A DNA stretch of 64,000 bases. Origin: Mariniphaga sp041684965. GTDB lineage: Bacteria; Bacteroidota; Bacteroidia; Bacteroidales; Prolixibacteraceae. The notes beneath the pieces were generated by a model. It was not told the origin of the DNA and made no database searches. It was given only the letters and a program-made list of their open reading frames with translations. Location of the stretch: assembly GCA_041684965.1 (NCBI GenBank), contig JAWLGR010000025.1:5748-69747 (forward strand), read 5' to 3'. Of the stretch, positions 51,346 through 61,070 are shown in pieces. Within the stretch, counting starts at the first letter, position 1. The number at the start of each line of letters is the position of its first letter. The position numbers were made by a program, and so were the translations under genes.

Positions 51346-52785
51346 TCACTTTATACTAAAATTTGGATTTGGTTGAGGAAATTTTGCATCGCTTTCTTCA
51401 AGTAAACCTGAAAGTTTAGTTTTCAGTTCAGATGTTATTGACGGGAATTCATGTGCCAGATTTTGTTTTTCTCCCGGGTCATCTTTTAAATTGTAAAGTT
51501 CAGTCCTGTCATCCTCATAAAATACAACCAGTTTCCAGTCATCTTTTCTGATAGCCGAACCTGGTGTCCAGGCACTTCCATGATAATGTGGGTAGTGCCA
51601 AAAAAGTACATCCCGGTTCAGGTTCCCTTCATTTTCCAAAACGGGTAAAAGATTCATTCCATCGTTGCTTGTATGTTCAATTCCTGCGATGGTTAACAGC
51701 GTTGTAAAAAAATCCATGCTTACAACAGGTTGTTCTGATTGCCTTCCCGGCTTCCGGACTTTCGGACCTGAAATAATCAATGGAACTCTAATTCCTCCTT
51801 CGTAACACCATCCTTTACCTGCCCGAAGCGGTTCATTTGATGTTTCTGCATTTTTATTGAACAGGGTAGATCTTCCCCCGTTATCGCTTGTGAAAATTAT
51901 CCAGGTATTTTGATCCATTTCATTTTCCTCCAAACATTGAATAATGCGTCCCACATTTTCATCCATTGCAGCAACCATAGAGGCAAAGGCTGCATTATCC
52001 TGAATTAATTTTGTCCATCCTTCACCTTCCCTTTTAAAAGGTATTTCGTCCGTCTTTAATTGTTTCTTTTTTGCAGTGAATTTATCAATATGTTTTTTGG
52101 ATGCCTGGATAGGAGTATGTACGGTATAGAATGACAGGTACAGAAAAAACGGATTTTTTTTATTTTCATTGATAAATCGTATGCTTTCATCGGTCAACCT
52201 GTCGGTAAGGTATTCGCCGTCCGGCCCATCTTTTAAACGGGGATTGCCATAGGGGGAATAATAACCATTTGAAACACCAGGTATTATGCGTGGCTGCCCT
52301 GCTTCCCAGCCTCCGATATTTACATCGAAGCCCTGATATTCCGGCCAATGGTTACTATCATTGCCCAGGTGCCACTTACCCACAAAACAAGTAGTATAGC
52401 CCTTTTCTTTTAATTTTTCAGCTATCGTAACTTCTTTCAAAGCCAGTTCATCGTTGTCAATTGGTCCGGTCAATGGTTTGTTTTGAGGATTACTGCCCGG
52501 GAGCCAGTCAGTGATATTGACACGGTTGGGATGTTTCCCAGTCATTAAAGCAGCTCTTGTGGGACTGCATACCGGATGGGCAGAATAAGCCTGTGTAAAT
52601 CGTATACCATGTTCTGCCAGCTTATCTATGTTTGGCGTTTCATAAAAGCTTCCGGGATTGTTGCATTTCACATCGGCCCATCCTAAATCATCAACCAGTA
52701 TGAACACAATATTTGGTTGAGTGTTCTTTTTAGAACAGGAATACAAAAGGACAGCCAGGATTTGAAATATAATCCTCAGTTTCAT
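51346..52785 (-). CDS. Sulfatase lipoprotein (formylglycine type)
   Basis: 479 residues with lipobox LYSC (Cys17), so it is membrane-anchored. The signature C73-S-P-T-R77 (HPVCSPTRAALMTGKHPNRV) is complete, as are FILVDDLGWADV (metal site) and WIIFTSDNGGR. It belongs to the arylsulfatase A-like group found in glycan-degrading Bacteroidota. It is in the same orientation as the DoxX-fusion gene upstream (56 bases), so these two are probably co-transcribed. The substrate is unknown. Confidence 0.9.
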   Translation of the reverse strand: MKLRIIFQILAVLLYSCSKKNTQPNIVFILVDDLGWADVKCNNPGSFYETPNIDKLAEHGIRFTQAYSAHPVCSPTRAALMTGKHPNRVNITDWLPGSNPQNKPLTGPIDNDELALKEVTIAEKLKEKGYTTCFVGKWHLGNDSNHWPEYQGFDVNIGGWEAGQPRIIPGVSNGYYSPYGNPRLKDGPDGEYLTDRLTDESIRFINENKKNPFFLYLSFYTVHTPIQASKKHIDKFTAKKKQLKTDEIPFKREGEGWTKLIQDNAAFASMVAAMDENVGRIIQCLEENEMDQNTWIIFTSDNGGRSTLFNKNAETSNEPLRAGKGWCYEGGIRVPLIISGPKVRKPGRQSEQPVVSMDFFTTLLTIAGIEHTSNDGMNLLPVLENEGNLNRDVLFWHYPHYHGSAWTPGSAIRKDDWKLVVFYEDDRTELYNLKDDPGEKQNLAHEFPSITSELKTKLSGLLEESDAKFPQPNPNFSIK

Positions 52786-52840
52786 TGATTAAATGTTTTA
52801 GTTGTAATAGAACAGGTTTATTTCCTGTAGCTAATTTTTT

Positions 52841-54382
52841 TTAAGCCATCCACCGTCTGTTTCTGGTGTTAAAAAAATTTGATTTTAAAACATCGGTAAC
52901 AATATTTGAATCCTCAACTATCTGAAAGTCGTACATGCCTACACAAATAAAATCAGCACCATTTTCAAATGCATACCGGAAAGCGTTATTGGGATGAATG
53001 GCACCGGCAGCTAATACTTTAAATGCAATCCAGGGTTCTTCCAGACTGTTCATGAACTTAATGGTTTCATTTGGTTTAAAACAAAAAATATTATCCTTGT
53101 ATTCAGCATCTATTGTTCTTTTTTGTTCAATATCAACCTGTGCAGACCAATAATTGTGATGGTGGAGTGTTTTAACCCAGAAGTCGGGCTTTATACCTTG
53201 CTCAACACATCCTTGTATTGTTTCAATAAGGTGACCGCCAATACCGGCAGGTTTACCATAGCTTCTAATAAGATCAAGGGCTTTTTTAATTTCATCAAAT
53301 TTTCCCTCCTGCACCAATCGGTCAGCAATACCTCCATGACAATACATTGCAGCCGCACCTGCCTCATGCGATTGCCTGATACCACCAATCAAGCCATCTT
53401 TTCCACCACCACCGCAATCTGAAATAAATTTAATTTTTCCTCCTGTTTCATGCCAGTATTTATTTATTATTCTGGCAAGTGCTGTGGTTGTAAGTATGGT
53501 ATCGATACCACATTTTTCAGCTAGTTGCATGGTCATCATTACCCGTTCGTCAGAATGATATGCCTTCACCAGTTCGGAGGCATAGATTAAATCGCGTGCA
53601 TGAGCCCAGCCTCCAATCAGGTTTCCTCCCATTATCATCCTGCTAAATTCCATATTGCCTATTTTCCCCTTAGGTACCTGTTCTTTGAGGTCATTAAGGG
53701 ATGCAAAATGGAAAGTTTTTAATGTCGCTGCAGATGTGGCATCCGGATTGCCGGTTAAAAATTTTTCTTCAAAGCTGTCCCATTTTCTTTTTTTATACAC
53801 AGCATAGGCGAATGCACCTAAAAAAGGTATGCTAATCAGGTCACGCAATAATTCCCGCCGTGGAATGGAAGGATGTACTTTTTTTTCTGCAGGAATGGGT
53901 GCTTCCGGCTTTTCTTTTTTCCATCGTTTAACTAACCGATCTAATCCATACCAGAGATTAGAAGGCAACAGTGCAAAGACGATAAGAATAAAAAGCAGGA
54001 TGAGTGTTTTGTTTACCAGCAGGTAACTTCCTTCTGTAATGGAACCGAATGTATACCCGGGAATAGGAGGGTAGGCAACAAAATAAAACAGCATCAAAAT
54101 TGAACCGGCAATTGATGACCATCGCACAAACAACCCTATGATAAGTGACAATCCCAGCAGGATAAGTCCCCAAATGTTTAGGTAATCAACTACCCTTAGG
54201 GCTTCAGGACTTTCTGCTATTTGATGGAAAATTCCTGAAAAAATCCACTTTGACTCCATCAGGAATATTTTTGCGGTCCACTGGGGAGTTAGCAGCTTAG
54301 CAATACCTTCATAAAGAAAATACCAGCCAACAATGATGCGTGAAATCGTAAGGGTCCAGTTTAAAAATAAATTCCGTTTCAT
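52841..54382 (-). CDS. DoxX membrane domain fused to a Tat-type segment and TIM-barrel enzyme domain
   Basis: About 513 residues from the ATG at 54380-54382 (MKRNLFLNWTLTISRIIVGW). Residues about 1-150 contain four membrane helices of the DoxX type (GWYFLYEGIAKLLTPQWTAK; YLNIWGLILLGLSLIIGLFV; LLFILIVFALLPSNLWYGLD). A loop then leads to SIPRRELLRDLISIPFLGAF, a twin-arginine-like segment with a fifth hydrophobic stretch, followed by about 290 residues resembling an aldo/keto-reductase-like or similar TIM barrel (MIMGGNLIGGWAHARDLIYA; EKCGIDTILTT; FISDCGGGGKDGLIGGI; GADFICVGMYDFQIVED). The fusion order suggests a membrane-tethered enzyme. It lies upstream of a sulfatase in the same direction. 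Confidence 0.75.
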   Translation of the reverse strand: MKRNLFLNWTLTISRIIVGWYFLYEGIAKLLTPQWTAKIFLMESKWIFSGIFHQIAESPEALRVVDYLNIWGLILLGLSLIIGLFVRWSSIAGSILMLFYFVAYPPIPGYTFGSITEGSYLLVNKTLILLFILIVFALLPSNLWYGLDRLVKRWKKEKPEAPIPAEKKVHPSIPRRELLRDLISIPFLGAFAYAVYKKRKWDSFEEKFLTGNPDATSAATLKTFHFASLNDLKEQVPKGKIGNMEFSRMIMGGNLIGGWAHARDLIYASELVKAYHSDERVMMTMQLAEKCGIDTILTTTALARIINKYWHETGGKIKFISDCGGGGKDGLIGGIRQSHEAGAAAMYCHGGIADRLVQEGKFDEIKKALDLIRSYGKPAGIGGHLIETIQGCVEQGIKPDFWVKTLHHHNYWSAQVDIEQKRTIDAEYKDNIFCFKPNETIKFMNSLEEPWIAFKVLAAGAIHPNNAFRYAFENGADFICVGMYDFQIVEDSNIVTDVLKSNFFNTRNRRWMA

Positions 54383-54808
54383 GGTCTTTTTTTTATTGTT
54401 ATTCAAAATAAAATTCAGAAATAACACCTGAGCAGTAACTCTAATGACTTATATTTAGATCATACGGGCATCTTTATATACATTATGCTTAGTAAATTTT
54501 CATTTTTTCATGAAATTTTAGTTCAATATAAAAATAATATCATTTTTCTATTATTCTAGATCTTAATCCATTAAGATGAAACATTTTTTTCTCTTATTGA
54601 ATTTGCCATAATGATAAAAGTGAAGAGAATAAATGATTCGCCTTGACGACAAGTTCTGATTGACGTGTAGGGAAATTTTATAGAGGTTGTTATATTATCA
54701 GAAAACCAGGTGAATACCTTTATTTGGGAGCAATTGATTGTTTCATTCAATCCATTTCATTAAATAAAAGGTTGTGACATTATATACAACGATTGATATT
54801 GATGTTCG
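54383..54808. other. Intergenic region
   Basis: It separates the export operon's 3' end from the DoxX-fusion gene. It is A+T-rich, without a coding frame. It must contain the promoter of the DoxX-fusion/sulfatase unit. Confidence 0.4.
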
Positions 54809-56083
54809 CTAATTGGATGCAATACGCTGGAACATCTCTACGGATTCAAAATTATCAGGTTGAGACAACAGAACTTTATCGTTTACTTCAAGTCCGGAAT
54901 TTATTATTATTTCGGTATCATTCTCCAGACCTGTAGTTACAGGTTGTTTATATATTTTTCCTGCTACTTTCAGGTAAACATGTTGTTTTTCATTTACGGT
55001 ATATAAGCATTCCCTTGGAATTGTTAAAACATTTGGCCGGCTATCAAAAATAATGGCGTTGGTTGATGTCATTGCCGGCTTTAACCGGGCATCTGTATCA
55101 TTAATTTCAATTAAAACATTAAATACCTTCGATTCAAGGTTAGGCAATTCCTGACCTATATTAGCAATTTTATAAACCGAACCGGAATAGACCTTCCCAG
55201 GAATTGCATCTACAGTTATTCTTACGCTGTCGCCAATATGAAGTTTTGTAATATGAATTTCTTCCACGTAAGTCTCAGAAATTAGTACCGATAAATCGGG
55301 TAGACTGGCAATGGCAGGATTCCACTGGCTAACATTATCACCCACCCGTCTTTTACGACCATAATGATTGCGGGCATACATCACCATTCCGTCCTGAGGG
55401 GCAGTAATAGTTGCTGCCTTCTGAGCTCTGTGCAGCAATGAATCCCGATGCAATGCAAAGTTATAACGTTCTTCACTGCGTTTGGTCCTCGTGGCAAGAT
55501 TCAGCCTGCGCAATTCATAATCGCGACGCTTTTTATCTATCTGCCTGAGCGTTTTATTGTAGGCTACTTTCATTTTTCGTTGATAAGCCGGGGATTCATA
55601 TTGCGACTGCTCCAGATCAAGTTCCCTGTACTCCAGATCAAATTTAAGTTCTTTAAGTTCTTCCCGGAACCTGGTAAGTTCAATGGCTGAATCAATTTTC
55701 TGATCGTTTAACTGAGCCAGTCGTCTTTCAATTTCCTCGTTGTTATTTTGTATTTGTTGATTTATATTATCAACATCAAGGGTTGCTATCCAATCCCCCC
55801 TTTTAACGAGCTTCCCCTCCAGGATGAGATCTTTTATCTGGAAATCCCGCACCCATAAGTCGCGGTGCTTTAATTCATCCGGGAAAGTAATGTATACTGC
55901 ATTTTTACCTTGAATTTCCCCTTTAATAGAAATTCCGGATTCAAATGTTTTCCTTTTTACCGTGTAGGTTTTGTAGCCTAAAAATGTATTTTGCCCCAGC
56001 AGTAGGAAAATTAAAATCGCAATTACTGCCCCAACTATCCAAATATATCTCGTTCCCTTGACTGATTTCATCATTTTTATCAA
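54809..56083 (-). CDS. Periplasmic adaptor (HlyD/MacA-like), second of the operon
   Basis: 424 residues. One N-terminal membrane helix (IWIVGAVIAILIFLLLG), a split lipoyl/barrel-sandwich region, a central long coiled coil (about 110-215: NNEEIERRLAQLNDQKIDSA; TRTKRSEERYNFALHRDSLL) and C-terminal beta domains (DSVRITVDAIPGKVYSGSVY; TTGLENDTEIIINSGLEVND). It bridges an inner-membrane transporter and a TolC channel. The start overlaps the TolC gene by 4 bases. It is a paralogue of the adaptor at 59020-60420. Confidence 0.88.
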   Translation of the reverse strand: MIKMMKSVKGTRYIWIVGAVIAILIFLLLGQNTFLGYKTYTVKRKTFESGISIKGEIQGKNAVYITFPDELKHRDLWVRDFQIKDLILEGKLVKRGDWIATLDVDNINQQIQNNNEEIERRLAQLNDQKIDSAIELTRFREELKELKFDLEYRELDLEQSQYESPAYQRKMKVAYNKTLRQIDKKRRDYELRRLNLATRTKRSEERYNFALHRDSLLHRAQKAATITAPQDGMVMYARNHYGRKRRVGDNVSQWNPAIASLPDLSVLISETYVEEIHITKLHIGDSVRITVDAIPGKVYSGSVYKIANIGQELPNLESKVFNVLIEINDTDARLKPAMTSTNAIIFDSRPNVLTIPRECLYTVNEKQHVYLKVAGKIYKQPVTTGLENDTEIIINSGLEVNDKVLLSQPDNFESVEMFQRIASN

Positions 56084-57564
56084 TTTACCAGTCGGTCGAA
56101 TTCTTCCGACAATGTTATTCCTTTTTCAAAGTCAAACAGCGTAAGCTGTCTGAGGGTGAAATAATAATTCCAGTATGTACGCAGGGCATTTATATATGCT
56201 CTGCGAGCTGATTCCTGATCGTTTCTGGCAAGGTTTAGTTTTGTAACATCTACTTTTCCGATAAGAAACCGTTGTTGAGTAACATCGTATCCCAATTGGG
56301 CAATTGTATCGGCTTTTGCACGACTTAATACCTGGTCGGCCTGCAGATTAAATTCCATTACATTCATTACAACATTTTGCTCAAAATCTATTTTTTCCTG
56401 GTTAATGCTTATCCGTACCACTTCCCTGTTTGACTCAGCCATAGCCAATCTTCCTTTTCTTCGTCCCCAGTCAAGCACAGGAACATTCATGCCAATTTGC
56501 AGGCGTTGGCGGTCGAGTGGATCACGGTACACCAAATCGAGTTCCCGGGCATTCTGATTTAGCCCATATAGCGCATAAACATCTCCACTGATACCGGCTT
56601 GAGACTTTGCCTGTTTCACTCTTCGATCTTCTTCAAGCAGTCTTTGCTGTTGCCGTATTATTTCCGGATTATTTTGAAAAGCCATGGTTGCTGCCTCATT
56701 TGCATCAATTTGTAAATTTGGCAGGTGGGTAGGTACAATGCATTCAATTTTTGTGCTTTTATCAAATCCCAAAAAAGAATTCAGCTGTGCCTGTGCACGT
56801 TCCAACCCGATATAGGCGCGCGTAAGGGAAAGCTGGGCATTCATATAGCTGAGCTCCAGATTTAGAAGTTCATCTTGTGTAACAGTTCCTACCTTGAACC
56901 TTCCCGTTCCGATTTTATAAAGTGTATCGGCATTGGCAAGGTTGGTTGTGGCTATATTTACTTCGATTTGTGCATCAACCAAATCAAAAAATCTACGGTT
57001 TGCCTTAATGGCTAATTCCTCTTTACTTTGTATAAATCCTTTTTTAGCCTGCTCAAATTTAAGGGGTTCTATTTTGGCTGTCCATCTCAGGCTGTTATAG
57101 CCGCTGATATTTTGAGAATAGCCTATACTGAATGGTGTTGAAGAATATGATGAGATGCGATCTTCGCCCAGTTTCTCCGTTAAATTTAACTCAGAACGTG
57201 CAAAAAGCCGGCCACCTGTTAATCCAATGTTTTGGTTTAAAAGCATTGCCACCTCTGAACTTAGATCTTCACGGGATTTATATTCATCCCGGTTTTCATC
57301 ATAATTGTATACTTTTTGCATTGAGCGGTTATAATCGAAAGGAGTTGCATTAAAACTTAAGGTAGGCAACCTGTCGGCTTTGAAATAGCGGAATTCCCAA
57401 TAACTTGCTAAATACATGTTTTTGTTTCGGAAAGCATCGAGCGATTGCTGGGATGCAATTTCAATGACCTCTTCAAGTGTAAGATGCAGGTCTTTCTGAG
57501 CTGAAGAATAGAGTCCCAGGCAGATGATAAAAACAAACGATAGAAAGATAGAACGTAATTTCAT
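56080..57564 (-). CDS. TolC-family outer-membrane channel protein
   Basis: 494 residues with a signal peptide (IFLSFVFIICLGLYSSAQ) and the two-repeat helical/strand pattern of outer-membrane efflux proteins (LTLEEVIEIASQQSLDAFRN near the start, RFKVGTVTQDELLNLELSYM in repeat 1, QQRFLIGKVDVTKLNLARND in repeat 2). It would form the trimeric exit duct for the transporter encoded just upstream. It overlaps the downstream adaptor gene by 4 bases, which couples their translation. Confidence 0.9.
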   Translation of the reverse strand: MKLRSIFLSFVFIICLGLYSSAQKDLHLTLEEVIEIASQQSLDAFRNKNMYLASYWEFRYFKADRLPTLSFNATPFDYNRSMQKVYNYDENRDEYKSREDLSSEVAMLLNQNIGLTGGRLFARSELNLTEKLGEDRISSYSSTPFSIGYSQNISGYNSLRWTAKIEPLKFEQAKKGFIQSKEELAIKANRRFFDLVDAQIEVNIATTNLANADTLYKIGTGRFKVGTVTQDELLNLELSYMNAQLSLTRAYIGLERAQAQLNSFLGFDKSTKIECIVPTHLPNLQIDANEAATMAFQNNPEIIRQQQRLLEEDRRVKQAKSQAGISGDVYALYGLNQNARELDLVYRDPLDRQRLQIGMNVPVLDWGRRKGRLAMAESNREVVRISINQEKIDFEQNVVMNVMEFNLQADQVLSRAKADTIAQLGYDVTQQRFLIGKVDVTKLNLARNDQESARRAYINALRTYWNYYFTLRQLTLFDFEKGITLSEEFDRLVN

Positions 57565-57691
57565 ATTTAAAATCAGGTAATTTATTTGGTTAATGGTTGA
57601 AGTTTGCTCAGCAGCAAAATATTTTTATCCATTCCGGTATTAAGTACGCAGATATTACAATTTCTCTGGTAGTCCATTTTTTTTATAATTA

Positions 57692-59023
57692 TTAATAACG
57701 AAGTGATTCTACCGGGTCCTGGTCGGATGCACGTTTGGCCGGCAAATATCCAAAAGTGACACCAATAAGAACAGAAACACCAAAAGATATTGCAATTGAA
57801 AAAACGGATATGACAGTTTTAATATCGAAAACAGCCATAATGATTCGTGATAATCCTATTCCAAGTATAATTCCCAAAATACCCCCCGTAACACTAATTA
57901 ATGTCGATTCTGAAAGAAACTGGGCAATTATGTCTTTTCGTGATGCCCCTATTGCCTGGCGCAAACCAATTTCCCTGATTCGCTCCATAACAGAAGCGAG
58001 CATAATATTCATAATGCCAATACCACCTACAATCAGGGAAATACCTGCAATAACACCCAGAACAATATTAAAGATGGTTTTAGTGCGTTGTTGCTGTTTA
58101 AGTAAAAGTTCAGGTATAGTTACTTCAAAATCATACAGATTATTGTGCCTGCGATAAATCATACGGTTTATTACTTCTGCTGTTGAGCTTAAGTATTCTG
58201 TTTCCTCCACCTGTACAATAATTTTATCCAATTGATTCAGGTTTTCTTTTTGCGAACTGCCACCTGCAGCTGCTGCAGCAATTTCATCAGCACGCAGCAG
58301 CGACCTGTTTTTAAAACGCATAATCATAGTCTTTGCAGGAATGAATATTTTGTTGTCGGTACTGCTGATGCCTAATTCATCAGATGCAGAAGCCGTAAAA
58401 TCCCTTCGCTCAATTACACCAATAACCTGCAACCAAATCTGACCGCATTTTATATATTTTCCAACTGCATTTTCATGGTTGAAAAATACAGTGTTAATGT
58501 TATCTCCGATAATACAAACAGGGAACCCTTTGTCAATTTGACTTTCGGAAAAGTAGCTGCCTTTTTGAAGGGAGATATTAAATAAATCAAAATAATTATT
58601 GTTGATGCCCTCAAGAACAACTGGTTTGCTTTTTCCATCCAGTATGGCGGAATAATTAAAGGTAATGACCGGGCAAACTTTGCTGACCGTGGGAATAACA
58701 TCAACAATGGCATCTGCATCCAGCAGGGACAATCCGGGTGAAAATTTTTTTGAACTTATTTGTGGCTCATCTCCTGAGGTTGATTTTTCATTGGCATCAA
58801 TTATATTGTCTGTTGGAGACACTATAATGTTATTTACACCTACCATTTTTATCTGCTCCAGGATTTCCTGTTCCGCACCATTGCCGATAGCAAGCATACT
58901 GATTACTGCTGCTACCCCAAATATTATTCCCAAAGCTGTGAGAAAAGATTTTACCCGGTTGGCAAATATGGCTTCAACACCACTTGCCACATTGTATTTG
59001 TATCGTTCGAATGCTCCGCTCAT
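57692..59023 (-). CDS. ABC transporter permease, MacB/FtsX type, without ATPase domain
   Basis: 443 residues. The N-terminal helix (NRVKSFLTALGIIFGVAAVISMLAIGNG) leads to a large periplasmic MacB_PCD domain (about 50-300) and three C-terminal membrane helices of the FtsX type (IFNIVLGVIAGISLIVGGIG; MNIMLASVMERIREIGLRQAI; SFGVSVLIGVTFGYLPAKRA). In classical MacB the ATPase is fused at the N-terminus; here it is missing and no ABC ATPase gene lies in the operon. The stop of the upstream adaptor gene overlaps the start by 4 bases. Substrates of such exporters include peptides and lipoproteins. Confidence 0.88.
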   Translation of the reverse strand: MSGAFERYKYNVASGVEAIFANRVKSFLTALGIIFGVAAVISMLAIGNGAEQEILEQIKMVGVNNIIVSPTDNIIDANEKSTSGDEPQISSKKFSPGLSLLDADAIVDVIPTVSKVCPVITFNYSAILDGKSKPVVLEGINNNYFDLFNISLQKGSYFSESQIDKGFPVCIIGDNINTVFFNHENAVGKYIKCGQIWLQVIGVIERRDFTASASDELGISSTDNKIFIPAKTMIMRFKNRSLLRADEIAAAAAGGSSQKENLNQLDKIIVQVEETEYLSSTAEVINRMIYRRHNNLYDFEVTIPELLLKQQQRTKTIFNIVLGVIAGISLIVGGIGIMNIMLASVMERIREIGLRQAIGASRKDIIAQFLSESTLISVTGGILGIILGIGLSRIIMAVFDIKTVISVFSIAISFGVSVLIGVTFGYLPAKRASDQDPVESLRY

Positions 59024-60420
59024 CCTGTTATATTTATTTCGTTTCCGGATACATGCCCTTTATTCTCTTCACCATTAGTTGATCTGCCTTTTCTTTTTGC
59101 AACTGATTCCTTCTCTTCATTTTCTTCCTGCAATTTACGTTCTTTAATTTCATAGTAAATATCCATTCCTGTAACAGATATTTCATCTTGATCTTCGGGC
59201 ATGCTTAGTAAAACTTGATCGTTTTCCTGAAGTCCTTTCCGTACAAGTACATAGTTTTCATTTTCTTCTCCCAGATCAACAATTTGCCTCACTAAAGAAC
59301 CGTTTTTATCCAGAAATACATACTGAAGTGAATCATTTCTAAAGACTGATTCTGCAGGAATAAATAACACGTCTTCCCAGGTGCCGGTATGAATAATATT
59401 ACTTGTTGTCATGGCCGGTTTTAGATCGTCAACTTGCCCAATTACACGTACTCTAACCTCAAAAACTTTTGCATCACTTCTTGGCATGGGCTGACCAATA
59501 TTTGCCACAGAAATTACTTCTCCGTCCATTTGTTTACCTGGCAGGGCATCGATTCCAATTGTTACTTTTTGTCCTATTTTTATTTTAGAAATATCAATTT
59601 CATTTACCCATGTGAGTGATTGCATAGATGAAAGATCAGGAAGAGTCGCAATAACCGGCATCCAGGCGCTTACACTGGAGCCTATCTGAATTTTCTCACG
59701 TGTTCGATCTCGCCCATAGACCAGCATGCCAGGTTTAGGTGCCTGAATTCTGAGCGATTGCAATACATCTGCCAGTAAATCGACTCGGTTCTGACGCCGG
59801 CGTAATTCAATTGCAAAACGCTCAACCCGGGTTACTGCCTGTCTCTGACGTAATTCGTAACCCTTTATTTCCTGCTCCAGCTTTCGTTTTGCCTTGTCTA
59901 AATCCATTTCAGCTTTTCGTACAACTGCCGGTGATTCATATACTGATTCATCAAGAACAATTTGCCTTTCTTCTACTTCTTCTCTTGCATTAATAATTAA
60001 GTCGCGATGATTGCTTAAAGTGAGGTTTGAATCCATTTTTGCATCTTCAAAACTATTGATTGCCTGATCCAATTCCTCCTGGGCAGCGACTAAAACCTCT
60101 TCCACAACTTTATGATCGAGCAGGGCGACATAATCACCCGAATCCACCACCGTCCCTTCTTCTATCAAATCCGTAATTTTAATTTCATAGATGCCAACAC
60201 TCCGGTCTCGTAAAATTTGGGGCACTTCAATATTTTCTGAACTCTGGGCCTCTAATTGTCCGGTTGAATAAATAAGAATCTCAAAGGGGCCACGTGTGAC
60301 AGCGGAGGTAATGTATTCACTTTTTTTACCCGATCCGCTTAAAATAAGAAAGGCAAAAACTGAAATCAACAATAAAATAATAGTGGTAGTAACAATTTTC
60401 TTTTTCATAATAGTAGTCAA
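59020..60420 (-). CDS. Periplasmic adaptor (HlyD/MacA-like), first of the operon
   Basis: 466 residues; N-terminal membrane helix (IVTTTIILLLISVFAFLILS), barrel-sandwich segments, a coiled coil of about 110 residues (LVAAQEELDQAINSFEDAKM; KAEMDLDKAKRKLEQEIKGY) and C-terminal beta domains (QKVTIGIDALPGKQMDGEVI; GLQENDQVLLSMPEDQDEIS). The last 35 residues are highly charged (KEERKLQEENEEKES-like) and do not belong to the usual fold. It is the first gene of a four-gene minus-strand operon ending at 54809. Confidence 0.88.
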   Translation of the reverse strand: MTTIMKKKIVTTTIILLLISVFAFLILSGSGKKSEYITSAVTRGPFEILIYSTGQLEAQSSENIEVPQILRDRSVGIYEIKITDLIEEGTVVDSGDYVALLDHKVVEEVLVAAQEELDQAINSFEDAKMDSNLTLSNHRDLIINAREEVEERQIVLDESVYESPAVVRKAEMDLDKAKRKLEQEIKGYELRQRQAVTRVERFAIELRRRQNRVDLLADVLQSLRIQAPKPGMLVYGRDRTREKIQIGSSVSAWMPVIATLPDLSSMQSLTWVNEIDISKIKIGQKVTIGIDALPGKQMDGEVISVANIGQPMPRSDAKVFEVRVRVIGQVDDLKPAMTTSNIIHTGTWEDVLFIPAESVFRNDSLQYVFLDKNGSLVRQIVDLGEENENYVLVRKGLQENDQVLLSMPEDQDEISVTGMDIYYEIKERKLQEENEEKESVAKRKGRSTNGEENKGHVSGNEINITG

Positions 60421-60899
60421 AACAGTTCTAATAGTGCAACCAATTTGGAAACAGTTTTTTTGTTTATTTCATAATTTATTATAGTTCAAACAATTAGGAT
60501 TCGATGGTGCTTTGAATCATTGCAAATTTAATAAAACATATAAAAAAAGCTTTCGATATATTAACAACTTTAGTTAAAAAATAAATAATGCTAAAAGATG
60601 AAATCTTTTGTCTGCTCACCTTCTGTAATTTTTTTTGACTAACGGAATTGCTGATGGTTTACTTATTAATAATGGATTGTTTGGTTTATTTGATTACTGA
60701 GCGTATAAGTTTTTTGTTTGTAAGCATCTATTTACGTTTTTTAGTATCCAATTATTGCCCAACTTCAATTGAAAACTGGATCGTTTTTATTCATTCCCTG
60801 CATGCAGCAGAACAATAAAACTTCTGCAGAAACGCATCAAGTTAAAAAGGGCCACAATTGTTGTTGAATGGATTGATAAAGCCGGTTCTGTTTTTTGCT
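60421..60899. other. Intergenic region upstream of the export operon
   Basis: It must hold the promoter of the four-gene export operon. From about 60820 onward traces of a group II intron reverse transcriptase can be suspected, but they are too decayed to annotate. Confidence 0.35.
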
Positions 60900-61055
60900 G
60901 GAAATTTACAACCAGGGCAAACCGTCACTCGGTTTCCTGATGACTTTCAGAACCGCTGTATGTGACTGATTCCAGGCAGGTACGAGCTCCGCACATATGG
61001 TAGTGTTAGGGGCGCTCCGGAGGGCTTAAAGGCTCACTGGCCAATCACCCGATTA
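60900..61055 (+). pseudogene. Group II intron 3' remnant 1 (RT tail and domain V-like RNA)
   Basis: LEIYNQGKP and the 18-base block CTCGGTTTCCTGATGACT (60928-60945) match remnant 2 (LELYNQSKP, and the same 18 bases at 62996-63013). CCGCTGTATGTG and CGCACATATGGTAG can pair like the domain V helix of group II introns, with an extra CCAGGCAGGTAC-containing insertion between them. The sequence ends TCACCCGATT, resembling an intron 3' end. The remainder of the intron is missing. Confidence 0.55.
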
Positions 61056-61070
61056 TGTGTTATTTTTTAA

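Noticed and set aside
46558..54382. Polysaccharide utilisation locus
   Set aside because: Sulfatases and hydrolases are present, but there is no SusC/SusD pair, no sensor-regulator and no glycoside hydrolase of a clear family in this stretch.
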